Counted from the stretch's first letter, positions 1 through 6,409 are shown. The stretch: DNA of 14,840 nt from JADFNO01 sp965369945 (GCA_965369945.1 CBDUST010000084.1:1-14840); one strand, 5' to 3'. Numbers and translations: made by a program. Notes: generated from the sequence alone by a model not told the origin.

Positions 1-435
1 GGCGTCTCCGTCGCGATCAGTGGCCCCCCCGGGAAGGAAACCGCCATCGTTGGGGCCTGGCTGGACGACGACAACGGCCAGGCGTCCGGCTCCGCGTACC
101 TCTTTGACATCTCTGACCCCGCGAATCCCGTGCAGATCGCTAAGCTCCTGGCCGACGACGGCGCGTTTGACGACCGGTTCGGCGTCTCCGTCGCGATCAG
201 TGGCCCCCCCGGGAAGGAAACCGCCATCGTTGGGGTCATGCAAGACGACGACAACGGCCTCGGCTCCGGCTCCGCCTACTTCTTTGACATCTCTGACCCT
301 GCGAATCCCCTACAGATCGCCAAACTCCTCCCCGACGACGGCGCGTTGGGCGACTCTTTCGGCAACTCCGTCGCGATCAGCGGAACCACCGTCATCGTCG
401 GGGCCTGGCTGGACGACGACAACGGCCCCGACTCC
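1..435 (+). repeat. Tandem 180-bp coding repeats (2.4 copies)
   Basis: Copies start at 1, 181 and 361 with a period of exactly 180 bp (60 codons), each a propeller blade. The first 55 bases of copies 1 and 2 are identical, including silent positions, and they diverge afterwards. Copy 3 is more diverged. This suggests recent duplication or gene conversion between blades. Confidence 0.9.
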
Positions 436-657
436 GGCTCGGCATACCTCTTTGATGCTGCCGCCCCCGGAGAGTGTCCGTGGGACGTCAACGGCGATGG
501 CGTGGTGAACCACCACGATATCGTTGCCGTCGTTCACAACATGGGGCAGTGTGATGATCCCGACGATTGCCCTTGGGATGTCAACGGCGATGATATTGTC
601 AACGGCAGGGACGTGGCAGAAGTGGCGAGGCACTTTGGAGCTTGTCCGACGGTGTAG
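1..657 (+). CDS. Secreted FG-GAP-like repeat protein with C-terminal dockerin (5' end outside window)
   Basis: The frame is open from base 1 to a TAG at 655-657, giving 218 residues of the C-terminal end. Residues 1 to about 155 are 60-residue repeats with the pattern FG-x-SVAISG, IVGA/V, DDDNG, SGSAYLFD, typical of FG-GAP/integrin-like beta-propeller blades of exported proteins. From about residue 160 to 218 there is a type I dockerin-like module with two EF-hand-like calcium loops: DVNGDGVVNHHD starting at residue 162 and DVNGDDIVNGRD starting at residue 193, each with Asp/Asn at positions 1, 3, 5 and 12. Such dockerin tails are common in Planctomycetota. No signal peptide can be checked because the start is missing. 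A role in extracellular or cell-surface protein assembly is inferred. It is the only clearly chromosomal-type gene here and marks the left border of the accessory region. Confidence 0.88.
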   Translation, partial: GVSVAISGPPGKETAIVGAWLDDDNGQASGSAYLFDISDPANPVQIAKLLADDGAFDDRFGVSVAISGPPGKETAIVGVMQDDDNGLGSGSAYFFDISDPANPLQIAKLLPDDGALGDSFGNSVAISGTTVIVGAWLDDDNGPDSGSAYLFDAAAPGECPWDVNGDGVVNHHDIVAVVHNMGQCDDPDDCPWDVNGDDIVNGRDVAEVARHFGACPTV

Positions 658-673
658 CTGGTCGCGGTCAGCT

Positions 674-733
674 GGTAACGTCGGTGTCCCCGCCCTCCTC
701 GCCCTCCTCGCCAACTGGGGTCCGTGTCCGTAG
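674..733 (+). pseudogene. Remnant tail of a dockerin-type exported protein
   Basis: A different frame from the preceding gene reads NVGVPALLALLANWGPCP followed by TAG at 731-733. This resembles the terminal helix and tail of planctomycete dockerin-like C-termini, where the usual form is VGVPDLLALLAxWGPCP. There is no start and no calcium loop upstream in frame, so it is a fragment and not a gene. The rest of 734-895 holds nothing recognisable. A related tail lies inverted at 11148-11186. Confidence 0.45.
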
Positions 734-895
734 CTGATACCTCAAGATGTCGATGTGAACCGCCGCTCCGAAATCTTTACCACACCCCCCGGCCTCGCTC
801 CACGCCGGTATAGGTTGACCCCGTCCACGAGGATGTGGAGGTTGGCGTTACGTCACCAAATATGATCTAGTTTGGCTGACCAGATTCTTCTAGCA

Positions 896-1630
896 TCAAC
901 TCCGGATCGCACAAAGGAACGCCAGCGAGAACTCTTTGATGTTCGCCAACCTCTTCGCGGAGTATTGGTTAATCTGCTCATCGCCAACGCCCGGCGGTAA
1001 GGCACCGTTGTATACAAGCTCGCCGCCCACAACTGCCAGCTCCATATCAAACATCAGCAGGAGTGCGCCCTTTGTGGAATGAATCAGCAGGTCACGCGAC
1101 TCGATCACCTCGTCGATCCAGGTCTGTTTGTGTTCGCAAATCAAGGCTGTTAGCTGTTGCGCAACCTCAGCCCAGCCGCTGTTGACGTTGTTGCTGAGTC
1201 CGTTCAGGACCTTTCCGCCATATATCTTTCCTCGACGATGAAACCCTTTGACGTGCGATCTGACGATTTTCTCACTCGAAACAAGTTGAACAACTATGTC
1301 AAGCAAACTCTTCATGCCCGAGAAGAACGCTTGGATTAGCACATGAACCTCTGGAACTTGGCCGTAAACAAGGAGCTTTGGAACCGTCTCGATGGGTGTG
1401 CTCATCGAATCCTGAAGCGTCTCAAAGTGTCCCCGGCAGCGCTCCTTGGAATCTGAGCATATTGCCTCGATCCGGTCGACGGCGTATTGAAGAGCCGAAT
1501 ATTCAGTTCCACACGATTCGATGATCGCTTTGCTGGCTCCTTGCCAGTCGTTGGTGTTGAATACCCTAAAGCTCGACTTCGATGACGGATGCACACAGAT
1601 GGTCGTTATCCGCTTATCACTCTTCTTCAC
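896..1630 (-). CDS. Hypothetical protein with HEPN-like R-x4-H motif
   Basis: This 244-residue soluble protein has no confident family assignment. I chose the GTG at 1630 because GAGGAG sits 8 nt upstream; a GTG at 1639 in the same frame is too close to that ribosome-binding site. It is rich in predicted helix, with no membrane segment. Near residue 179 the sequence reads RDLLIH, an R-x4-H arrangement like the catalytic motif of HEPN RNases (usually R-N-x3-H or a variant), preceded by a long helix. Some uncharacterised defence-island proteins have a similar RDxxxHS segment. It is the last gene of a minus-strand cluster, 40 bp after the 79-residue ORF and downstream of the DrmC-like gene, so a defence or toxin-type role is possible. 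The HEPN idea rests on one short motif and is weak. Confidence 0.62.
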   Translation of the reverse strand: MKKSDKRITTICVHPSSKSSFRVFNTNDWQGASKAIIESCGTEYSALQYAVDRIEAICSDSKERCRGHFETLQDSMSTPIETVPKLLVYGQVPEVHVLIQAFFSGMKSLLDIVVQLVSSEKIVRSHVKGFHRRGKIYGGKVLNGLSNNVNSGWAEVAQQLTALICEHKQTWIDEVIESRDLLIHSTKGALLLMFDMELAVVGGELVYNGALPPGVGDEQINQYSAKRLANIKEFSLAFLCAIRS

Positions 1631-1670
1631 AGATTGCACTCCTCGACATCAGAGATCGTCACCTATCGCT

Positions 1671-1910
1671 TCAACCTCGACGCATGCAAGGAGAAGGCGC
1701 AAGCGTACAGTATCCCATCCTCACCGCCGCCTTGAACGCCTCCCGTATCGTCGGGACGTAGGGATGGCTTGCGTCGATGGCCATGATGGCCTCGCGTTCG
1801 GCGAAGCTGTCCTGCCATTCTTCCGGCCACGTTGCCACAACAGTCACCAGATCGTTCGGGTCGGATACGTCTGCGCGGGAGACGTTCGTGCCCTCATTCG
1901 CACTCCTCAC
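1671..1910 (-). CDS. Small hypothetical protein, translationally coupled to drmC
   Basis: The 79-residue ORF starts at a GTG whose last two bases begin the TGA stop of the upstream DrmC-like gene (GTGA overlap at 1907-1910). That coupling is the main reason to believe it is real. The sequence has an acidic, aromatic centre (TWPEEWQDSFAERE) followed by an amphipathic helix and a Cys-containing tail. I do not recognise a family and see no catalytic motif, signal peptide or membrane helix. Its place between DrmC and the R-x4-H protein suggests a partner or accessory factor, which is inference only. Confidence 0.55.
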   Translation of the reverse strand: MRSANEGTNVSRADVSDPNDLVTVVATWPEEWQDSFAEREAIMAIDASHPYVPTIREAFKAAVRMGYCTLAPSPCMRRG

Positions 1911-2482
1911 ACACTTACTAACATCTTCTTCGCGATCAGCCGGTCGAAGTGCTGTTCAATCTGTTTCGGTAAATGACCTCCGTGGATCAACAAGCCAAGT
2001 TCCATGTTGATCGTAAAGGCATGTTCCGTGAGGTTGGCGCTCGAAAGGAAAAGCCATTCGCTGTCGGCGGCAACACACTTGACGTGTAGTTTGCCAATCG
2101 TCCCGCTGTCAGTCTTGTCGCGCTTCTCGTGCGGCCAGTAGTAGAGGCTGGCACACGAAGCTACATCCCCGCCGACCGCGATCAGGTTGTTGTACTCTTC
2201 TTTACTCGTATTTCGATCAGGCGTGTCCACGATCATTCTGATCCGCACGCCCTTTCCCGCAGCACTCACCAATGCCTGCCGAACATGGGGGATGTTGTAA
2301 ATGGCATAGCTGACCAACGTGATCGAGTGCATAGCTGAGTCGAGGACTTGCAAAATGGCCTGCTTCGTTCGCCGTACCGGAACTGCGCCAACAGAGCCGG
2401 TCGCTCCGACTTGTTCGGCACGGACGCCATGCCTTCCCATCCTTGGCGTGGCTTCGTGCTGGCCCGAATAAGGATGAGCCAT
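1907..2482 (-). CDS. drmC: DISARM protein DrmC-like (phospholipase D fold), N-terminally truncated
   Basis: The frame encodes a single PLD-type HKD motif, H133-x-K135-x4-D140 (numbered from the ATG at 2482), followed by the SSANLT and NMELGLL segments that characterise DrmC. Before it lie a PVRRTKQAIL helix start and a TLVSYAIYNIP strand that also match the DrmC pattern. DrmC is a core component of DISARM anti-phage systems. Known DrmC proteins have roughly 75 residues before the RRTxQ helix. Here only about 37 remain, and the ATG overlaps the ATG of the divergent HTH gene at 2481. The frame stays open to 2596, but that part runs antisense to the HTH gene. I infer that the 5' end was lost at the element A boundary. 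No drmA or drmB is in the window, so the protein is probably non-functional as DISARM. Confidence 0.8.
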   Translation of the reverse strand: MAHPYSGQHEATPRMGRHGVRAEQVGATGSVGAVPVRRTKQAILQVLDSAMHSITLVSYAIYNIPHVRQALVSAAGKGVRIRMIVDTPDRNTSKEEYNNLIAVGGDVASCASLYYWPHEKRDKTDSGTIGKLHVKCVAADSEWLFLSSANLTEHAFTINMELGLLIHGGHLPKQIEQHFDRLIAKKMLVSV

Positions 2483-3230
2483 GACGACAACAACAGAAGA
2501 TCGGAAGATGACTCCAATCGAGGGCGCAGCCATCGCGCAGGAGTTTCGTACAGACCTGGAGCGATGGGACAAGTTCCTCGGCTCTCGCTGGCTCACCCAA
2601 GACCGAGAGCTTGACGAGGACTACGGCGAGCTTGAACGGCTTGGTGGTTCCTCGCGCAAGCTCCTTGTGGTCCTGAATATGTTCGGCGACAACCCGGCGT
2701 TGAACGACAACGCTGTCGATGAGATGCGAGGGTGGTCTAATGCGTTCATCAAGCGCGAAGTAAATAACTTGCGTGAGGGATACTGCGACAGGCTCGCCCC
2801 AGCTCTGGACGCGATTGAGTCGGGGCTGCGGAGGATCGTAGATGGTGGGACTACCGAGGACAGTCAGCACACCGATGATTCATCGTCCGCCGATGAATGG
2901 CGACAGAAGATCCTGGCCGACGAAAAAGAAGAACGACTCTCGATCGAGCAAGCCGCGGGCTGCATCAGTATGAGCGACCGAACCGTCTATCGAATGATGG
3001 ATGATGGGATGCCGTACATGCAGCCAAGGGATAAACCAAAGTCGCATCGTCGAATCCGAAAGAGTGACGTTTTGGCTTGGCGTAAGGGCATTCACCCCGA
3101 CCAGAAAAAAAGTAGTCGGACACAGTCAGACATGGCCTGCCATGGTGAGACAAGTCGGTCAGGCTTGCTTGACCGTGCGTTTGCGCGCGGATTCAGTAGG
3201 TCATGGAAGATGCAACCAGCACTTCGTTAA
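2481..3230 (+). CDS. HTH DNA-binding protein (excisionase-like C-terminal half)
   Basis: This 249-residue protein starts at the ATG at 2481, with AAGGA 6 nt upstream. The N-terminal 110 residues are helical and unrecognised. Residues about 152-203 form an excisionase/MerR-like HTH_17 domain: LSIEQAAGCISMSDRTVYRMMDD, followed by a wing with the HRRIRKSDVLAW signature that usually closes such domains. The last 45 residues are basic and low in similarity to anything I know. It is the first gene of element A. A role as transcriptional regulator or recombination directionality factor is inferred. Its promoter must lie inside the truncated drmC sequence, consistent with a junction close to 2480. 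Confidence 0.75.
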   Translation: MTTTTEDRKMTPIEGAAIAQEFRTDLERWDKFLGSRWLTQDRELDEDYGELERLGGSSRKLLVVLNMFGDNPALNDNAVDEMRGWSNAFIKREVNNLREGYCDRLAPALDAIESGLRRIVDGGTTEDSQHTDDSSSADEWRQKILADEKEERLSIEQAAGCISMSDRTVYRMMDDGMPYMQPRDKPKSHRRIRKSDVLAWRKGIHPDQKKSSRTQSDMACHGETSRSGLLDRAFARGFSRSWKMQPALR

Positions 3231-3418
3231 AACGAGATCGAACATCATTCGTTCCGATCACCACGCTGGCTTACCGCACGGGGCTCTCAGCCTCGTGGCT
3301 ACGGGCTGAGGCGCAGGCGAACCGGATACCGTTCATTCGAATGGGGCGGCGCTGGATGTTCAACATCGACGCTGTCGAGCAATCGCTGCTCGAACGTGCG
3401 GAGGCGGTAACTGCGTAG
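3203..3418 (+). CDS. Small HTH / excisionase-like protein
   Basis: This 71-residue protein has a HTH_17-type pattern: ITTLAYRTGLSASWLRAEAQANRIPFIRMGRRWMFNIDAVEQ, written here as helix, turn, recognition helix, then the IPFIRMGRRWMF wing. The length and layout match AlpA/Xis-type excisionases. It overlaps the preceding gene by 28 bp in another frame, so the two are probably co-transcribed. The likely job is control of element A excision or gene expression. Confidence 0.78.
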   Translation: MEDATSTSLKRDRTSFVPITTLAYRTGLSASWLRAEAQANRIPFIRMGRRWMFNIDAVEQSLLERAEAVTA

Positions 3419-3426
3419 TTGATTTG

Positions 3427-3462
3427 AAAAAGCCCCGAGCCGCCGTATGAGCGTCGCGGGGC
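3427..3462 (-). terminator. Hairpin with minus-strand T tract
   Basis: GCCCCG at 3432-3437 pairs with CGGGGC at 3457-3462, with a possible inner CGC/GCG stem. The five A bases at 3427-3431 would give a U tract after the hairpin only in minus-strand RNA. It lies between two plus-strand genes, so it may block antisense transcription or act as an RNA element in the plus transcript. Confidence 0.45.
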
Positions 3463-3481
3463 ATGGACATTAAGGTGCAAG

Positions 3482-4384
3482 ATGGTAGCACAACGCCAAG
3501 GACGGCGACGAAAAACAAATAGTCGGTCTAGACCTACAAAACCGAAACGCCGCACCAAAGCTGAGATCGAGGCGTTGCGGGAAGCCATCTACGAGATCGT
3601 TGAAGATGGCGAACCCATGACGGTCCGGCAGGTTTTTTATCAACTCACTTCACGAGGCGTAATTCACAAGACCGAGGCTCAGTACAAGAACACGGTGGTA
3701 CGACTCCTGGGCTTGATGCGTCGTGATGGTGACCTGCCTTTCGACTGGATCGCTGATTCCACGCGGTGGATGCGAAAACCGACAACCTATGGCTCGATGG
3801 AGTACATGTTGGAACAGACGGCCCGGACCTATCGGCGGTCGATCTGGAATGACCAACGCGCGTATGTAGAAATCTGGTTGGAAAAGGAGGCGCTTGCGGG
3901 AGTGTTGTACGACGAGACGGGGCGATGGGACGTGCCACTCATGATTACCCGTGGGTACCCTAGCCTGAGCTTCGTACACAGCGCCGCCGAAGCGATCGGC
4001 TGGCAAGATAAGCCCGTGTATCTGTACTATTTTGGCGATCACGACCCGAGCGGCGTCGATATCCCCCGGAAGGTCGAGGCCGATCTGCGTGATTTTGCGC
4101 CCGACGCTGAGATCCACTTCGAGTGCGTGGCCGTCACGCGAGAGCAAATCGAAGCATGGGAGTTGCCGACCCGCCCGACGAAGAAGACCGACACGCGAGC
4201 CAAGAACTTCGTCGGCGATAGCGTCGAAGTCGATGCGATTGAGCCAGCCGAGCTACGACGGCTCGTTTCAGAGTGCATTACCAAGCACCTTGACCAAGTC
4301 GTGCTGGACCGGACGCTAAAAGTCGAGAGCTTGGAACGTGACTCGCTGCAAGAGATCGCCGCAGAATGGGGAGGCGCTGCGTGA
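3482..4384 (+). CDS. Spo11/TopoVI-A-like protein (Topo mini-A type)
   Basis: This 300-residue protein has the two-domain layout of type IIB topoisomerase A subunits. A basic N-terminal tail (about 1-25) leads to a winged-helix region around 28-85 with TVRQVFYQL, where R49 and Y53 sit like the Arg and catalytic Tyr of the 5Y-CAP domain. A TOPRIM domain follows, with E134 in WLEKEAL and the D186-x-D188 pair in FGDHDPSG, the metal-binding residues expected. The C-terminal EVDAIEPAELRRLV segment also fits TopoVI-A. Full TopoVI-A/Spo11 proteins are usually about 350-400 residues, so this is a short form, like the mini-A proteins described from mobile elements. No GHKL ATPase (B subunit) gene is in the window. 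A DNA nicking, breaking or relaxing role in element maintenance is inferred. Translation starts at ATG 3482 behind AAGGTG. Confidence 0.82.
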   Translation: MVAQRQGRRRKTNSRSRPTKPKRRTKAEIEALREAIYEIVEDGEPMTVRQVFYQLTSRGVIHKTEAQYKNTVVRLLGLMRRDGDLPFDWIADSTRWMRKPTTYGSMEYMLEQTARTYRRSIWNDQRAYVEIWLEKEALAGVLYDETGRWDVPLMITRGYPSLSFVHSAAEAIGWQDKPVYLYYFGDHDPSGVDIPRKVEADLRDFAPDAEIHFECVAVTREQIEAWELPTRPTKKTDTRAKNFVGDSVEVDAIEPAELRRLVSECITKHLDQVVLDRTLKVESLERDSLQEIAAEWGGAA

Positions 4385-4614
4385 TCCAATTCGAGCCAAT
4401 CGAGCAGAAGGTTTTCGATGCTGAGGGTACTCGTGAGTACCTTGGGCTGAAGTCTGTGCGATCAGTGGAAAACCTGGTGCAATCAGGCCGGCTGACACCG
4501 TTGAAGATCTGCAAAGAGAATCTTTTCGCTCGATCCGAGTTGAATGCGCTGATCGAGCGTGAGCTTGAGCGTGAGCGAAGACTTCGAGGAACGAATTGCG
4601 GGGAAGCCTCTTGA
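4381..4614 (+). CDS. HTH / excisionase-like protein
   Basis: I chose the GTG at 4381, giving 77 residues, because GGGGAGG at 4368-4374 lies 6 nt upstream and the codon overlaps the mini-A stop (GTGA at 4381-4384), a coupled arrangement. An in-frame ATG at 4366 is the alternative. The sequence FDAEGTREYLGLKSVRSV, then ENLVQSGRLTPLKI and ENLFARSELNALIE, is a standard helix-turn-helix excisionase layout with a short acidic/basic helical tail. It is the third HTH protein of element A and lies directly before the integrase leader, so it is the best candidate for the recombination directionality factor. Confidence 0.78.
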   Translation: MIQFEPIEQKVFDAEGTREYLGLKSVRSVENLVQSGRLTPLKICKENLFARSELNALIERELERERRLRGTNCGEAS

Positions 4615-4638
4615 CACCGATTGCCGACATGGTAAGGT
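4611..4638 (+). promoter_or_regulatory. Candidate sigma70-type promoter for the integrase
   Basis: A perfect TTGACA at 4611-4616 is followed after 16 nt by TAAGGT at 4633-4638, a weak -10 match. It overlaps the stop of the HTH gene and points to the integrase through a structured leader. Confidence 0.45.
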
Positions 4639-4641
4639 TAT

Positions 4642-4724
4642 GTCGTCAGACCCCATTGCACACACTGACGACAATCTTCGGACCTGGCATCCGCTCGCAG
4701 GCGCATCCTTTGCAATGGGGTCTG
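4642..4724 (+). repeat. Two overlapping perfect inverted repeats in the integrase leader
   Basis: CAGACCCCATTGCA at 4647-4660 and TGCAATGGGGTCTG at 4711-4724 are a perfect 14-bp inverted repeat with a 50-nt spacer. GTCGTCAG at 4642-4649 and CTGACGAC at 4665-4672 form a second perfect 8-bp pair. They share bases 4647-4649 and the short hairpin lies partly in the spacer of the long one, so the two cannot both fully form in RNA. This could be an attenuator-like leader or a recombinase/accessory-factor binding region (attP arm). Confidence 0.8.
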
Positions 4725-4764
4725 CGTCGGGGCGGGTGCCTTGCGCATGAAAGCGAGGTGTAGC

Positions 4765-5907
4765 GTGATTCGTGTTTCTTTGTATCCGACGAAAAACGGC
4801 AATCATCAAGTTTGGCTGCTCAGGTGGTACGTCGATGGCAAGCGGGGTAGCAAGACGCTGGGCAAAGTGAAGGACATTCCTAAGCGTGAAGCTGAGGCGC
4901 TGAGGCGAGAAAAGGAAGCGGCGTTCATCAAGGGCACCGAGTCGCCCAGTCGGCCCGATCGGATGACCCTGCGTCAGTTCATGAACCAGTACGCCGATCG
5001 GCGACGGCAAGGCGACAACGGCCGGGGCTACCTACGGGAAGCGCCGAAGCTGGATGAGGAAACGATCGAGAAGCACATTATGACTTTGCGGTATCTGATC
5101 CAACACTTCGGTGACGGCAAGGTCATCAACTCGATCAAGCTGGCCGATGCGAGTGGATGGGTCGATGCCTTGGCAGCCGGGAAGCTGGCCGGTGCCCGGA
5201 AGAAATCCAACCGCCAGTACAGCATGAGTCAGCAAACCATCCGAGGTCATATTCGCAACGCCAAAGCGATACTCAATTGGGCGCTGCTGTTCGATCTGGT
5301 CCAAGGCAACCCGTTCGCCAAGTTTGACGGTAAGCCGCTGGCGACCGAGCCGAATCACTACGTCACGCTATCGGAGTTTCGCCGGCTGTACCGAGCCGCA
5401 CCGAATCGAGACTGGCGCATGCTGTTCGCCTTGTGTCGGTTGTCTGGGTTGCGGCTCAACGCGGCCCGTACCTTGCCGTGGTCTGGCCACGCGACCGACT
5501 CGGACGGCGAACGTCATTGGATTGGTGTCGATTGGGATCGACGCCGGATTTGCGTTGTCGGGAATCACAAGACCAAGCGGCTATACCGCGAGCTTCCCAT
5601 ACGTCCACTTCTCTATCGCCTGCTTCTCCGAGCGTTTGACGCCGCGGAGGACGGAGCGGTATCCATTACTGGCCTGAGTCCGAACAACCTAAACCGCATC
5701 GGCCAGAAGGCCGCCAGAGACGCTGGTATGAAGCCCTGGCCGAAGCTGTACCAAGCGATGCGGTCAAGCGCTGAGAACGACCACAAGCTGCGAGGCGTGG
5801 CCGAGGCGACGTATGCGGCCTGGATGGGGCACAGCCCGACCGTGAGCCGCAAGCACTACACCGCGCCAACCGATCAAGAGTTTGCGGCCGTTGCCAAGGT
5901 TGCGTAG
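4765..5907 (+). CDS. Tyrosine recombinase / integrase of element A
   Basis: The start is placed at GTG 4765 (380 residues), with GAGG 6 nt upstream; ATG 4747 and TTG 4741 are alternatives. The N-terminus is a small beta domain (about 1-35), then a SAM-like core-binding domain (about 65-190) and the catalytic domain. Visible catalytic positions are R230 in SGLR, a lysine in NHKTKR (269 or 271), R333 in YQAMR, H356 in WMGH and nucleophile Y365 in RKHY. Box II reads Q330-A-M-R333, so the usual first His of HxxR is Gln. A separate HKLR at 340-343 is too close to the GH box to substitute. The gene ends 83 bp from the 3' end of tRNA-Arg, as expected for an integrase next to its attachment site. It presumably integrates and excises element A. 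Confidence 0.88.
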   Translation: MIRVSLYPTKNGNHQVWLLRWYVDGKRGSKTLGKVKDIPKREAEALRREKEAAFIKGTESPSRPDRMTLRQFMNQYADRRRQGDNGRGYLREAPKLDEETIEKHIMTLRYLIQHFGDGKVINSIKLADASGWVDALAAGKLAGARKKSNRQYSMSQQTIRGHIRNAKAILNWALLFDLVQGNPFAKFDGKPLATEPNHYVTLSEFRRLYRAAPNRDWRMLFALCRLSGLRLNAARTLPWSGHATDSDGERHWIGVDWDRRRICVVGNHKTKRLYRELPIRPLLYRLLLRAFDAAEDGAVSITGLSPNNLNRIGQKAARDAGMKPWPKLYQAMRSSAENDHKLRGVAEATYAAWMGHSPTVSRKHYTAPTDQEFAAVAKVA

Positions 5908-5935
5908 CTGGTCCCGATGTCGCGAAAGAGTTGCT

Positions 5936-5954
5936 GACCTAAAACAGACCTAAA
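5936..5954 (+). repeat. Paired GACCTAAA repeats, possible integrase arm sites
   Basis: GACCTAAA occurs at 5936-5943 and 5947-5954, an 11-bp period or about one helical turn. They lie between the integrase stop and the tRNA 3' end. Direct repeats of this spacing next to an attachment core are typical of arm-type sites, but nothing here proves it. Confidence 0.4.
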
Positions 5955-5990
5955 GCCATGCGAAACGAACCAAAACCCCCATTTCCAAAC

Positions 5991-6063
5991 GCGCCCGGGA
6001 GGACTCGAACCTCCGACCCCCGGTTTAGGAAACCGGTGCTCTATCCGACTGAGCTACGGGCGC
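5991..6063 (-). tRNA. tRNA-Arg (anticodon CCT)
   Basis: The 73-nt minus-strand cloverleaf has a 7-bp acceptor stem (GCGCCCG with CGGGCGC), a D arm GCTC/GAGC, an anticodon stem CCGGT/ACCGG around loop TTCCTAA with anticodon CCT, a short variable region and a T arm GGAGG-TTCGAGT-CCTCC. CCA is not encoded. All stems are perfectly paired, so it is probably functional. tRNA genes are common integration targets and this one lies between two convergent integrases with its 3' end toward element A. Confidence 0.96.
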
Positions 6064-6409
6064 TGGTCGGAAACGCAGTATTGGGGCCGTTAGTGAGGGT
6101 GTCAACTGACACCAACAGACACCAGCAGCCATGAAACGACAGCGCTTGCGCAAGCATGGCGCAAGCGCGTTGATGTCCCAGCCTGCAACGCAGGCGTTTC
6201 CACCCGAATCCGCCCTGGCGTCCAGGGTCGTCCTGGGTCTAGATAACTGCGAGCTATATTTCCATGTGCAGACATATAGAAGTAAGTGGGAATCATCGCG
6301 GACATCCAGGACGGCGCATTATTTCTTCCGGTGCTTGGTCCTCGATGTGTGTGATTTCGTCCGTCGGAGGGGAGGCTGTTCGTGGAGAAGATGGCGTCCG
6401 TCTCGCGTG
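6064..6409. other. Intergenic region with a run of short hairpins
   Basis: No convincing gene lies in this 346-bp stretch. It holds the tRNA promoter, the palindrome at 6099-6112, GACACCA repeats at 6108-6114 and 6118-6124, and three hairpins in a row. These are GCGCTTGCGC/GCGCAAGCGC (6142-6168, 7-nt loop), GCCTGC/GCAGGC (6181-6195) and CCCTGG/CCAGGG (6213-6227). Read on the minus strand the first is followed by a moderately T-rich stretch and could terminate DUF2513 transcripts. The segment 6230-6409 shows nothing recognisable. Plus-strand frames here run into the antisense of the DUF2513 gene and look non-coding. Confidence 0.6.
6077..6105 (-). promoter_or_regulatory. Promoter of the tRNA-Arg gene
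   Basis: On the minus strand TTGACA (6105-6100) is followed after exactly 17 nt by AATACT (6082-6077), a 4/6 match to the -10 consensus. Transcription would begin a few bases before the tRNA 5' end at 6063. The -35 lies inside the small palindrome GTGTCA-AC-TGACAC (6099-6112). Confidence 0.65.

Noticed and set aside
1900..2500. A second copy of the tRNA-Arg 3' end as left attachment site of element A
   Set aside because: I looked for the T-arm and acceptor sequence by eye here and elsewhere in the window and found none; the site may be diverged or very short.
2217..2870. Long minus-strand open frames antisense to the HTH gene at 2481-3230
   Set aside because: Composition is Arg/Ser/Cys-rich without motifs, and the plus strand holds a clear HTH domain with a good ribosome-binding site. 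Only the DrmC frame below 2482 is convincing.
3650..4147. 165-residue minus-strand open frame inside the mini-A gene
   Set aside because: It is antisense to a gene with recognisable catalytic motifs and shows no protein-like features; GC-rich codon bias produces such frames.
5781..5795. HKLR at residues 340-343 of integrase A as the HxxR box
   Set aside because: It is only 16 residues from the GH box, while QAMR gives the normal spacing of about 23 from Arg to His.
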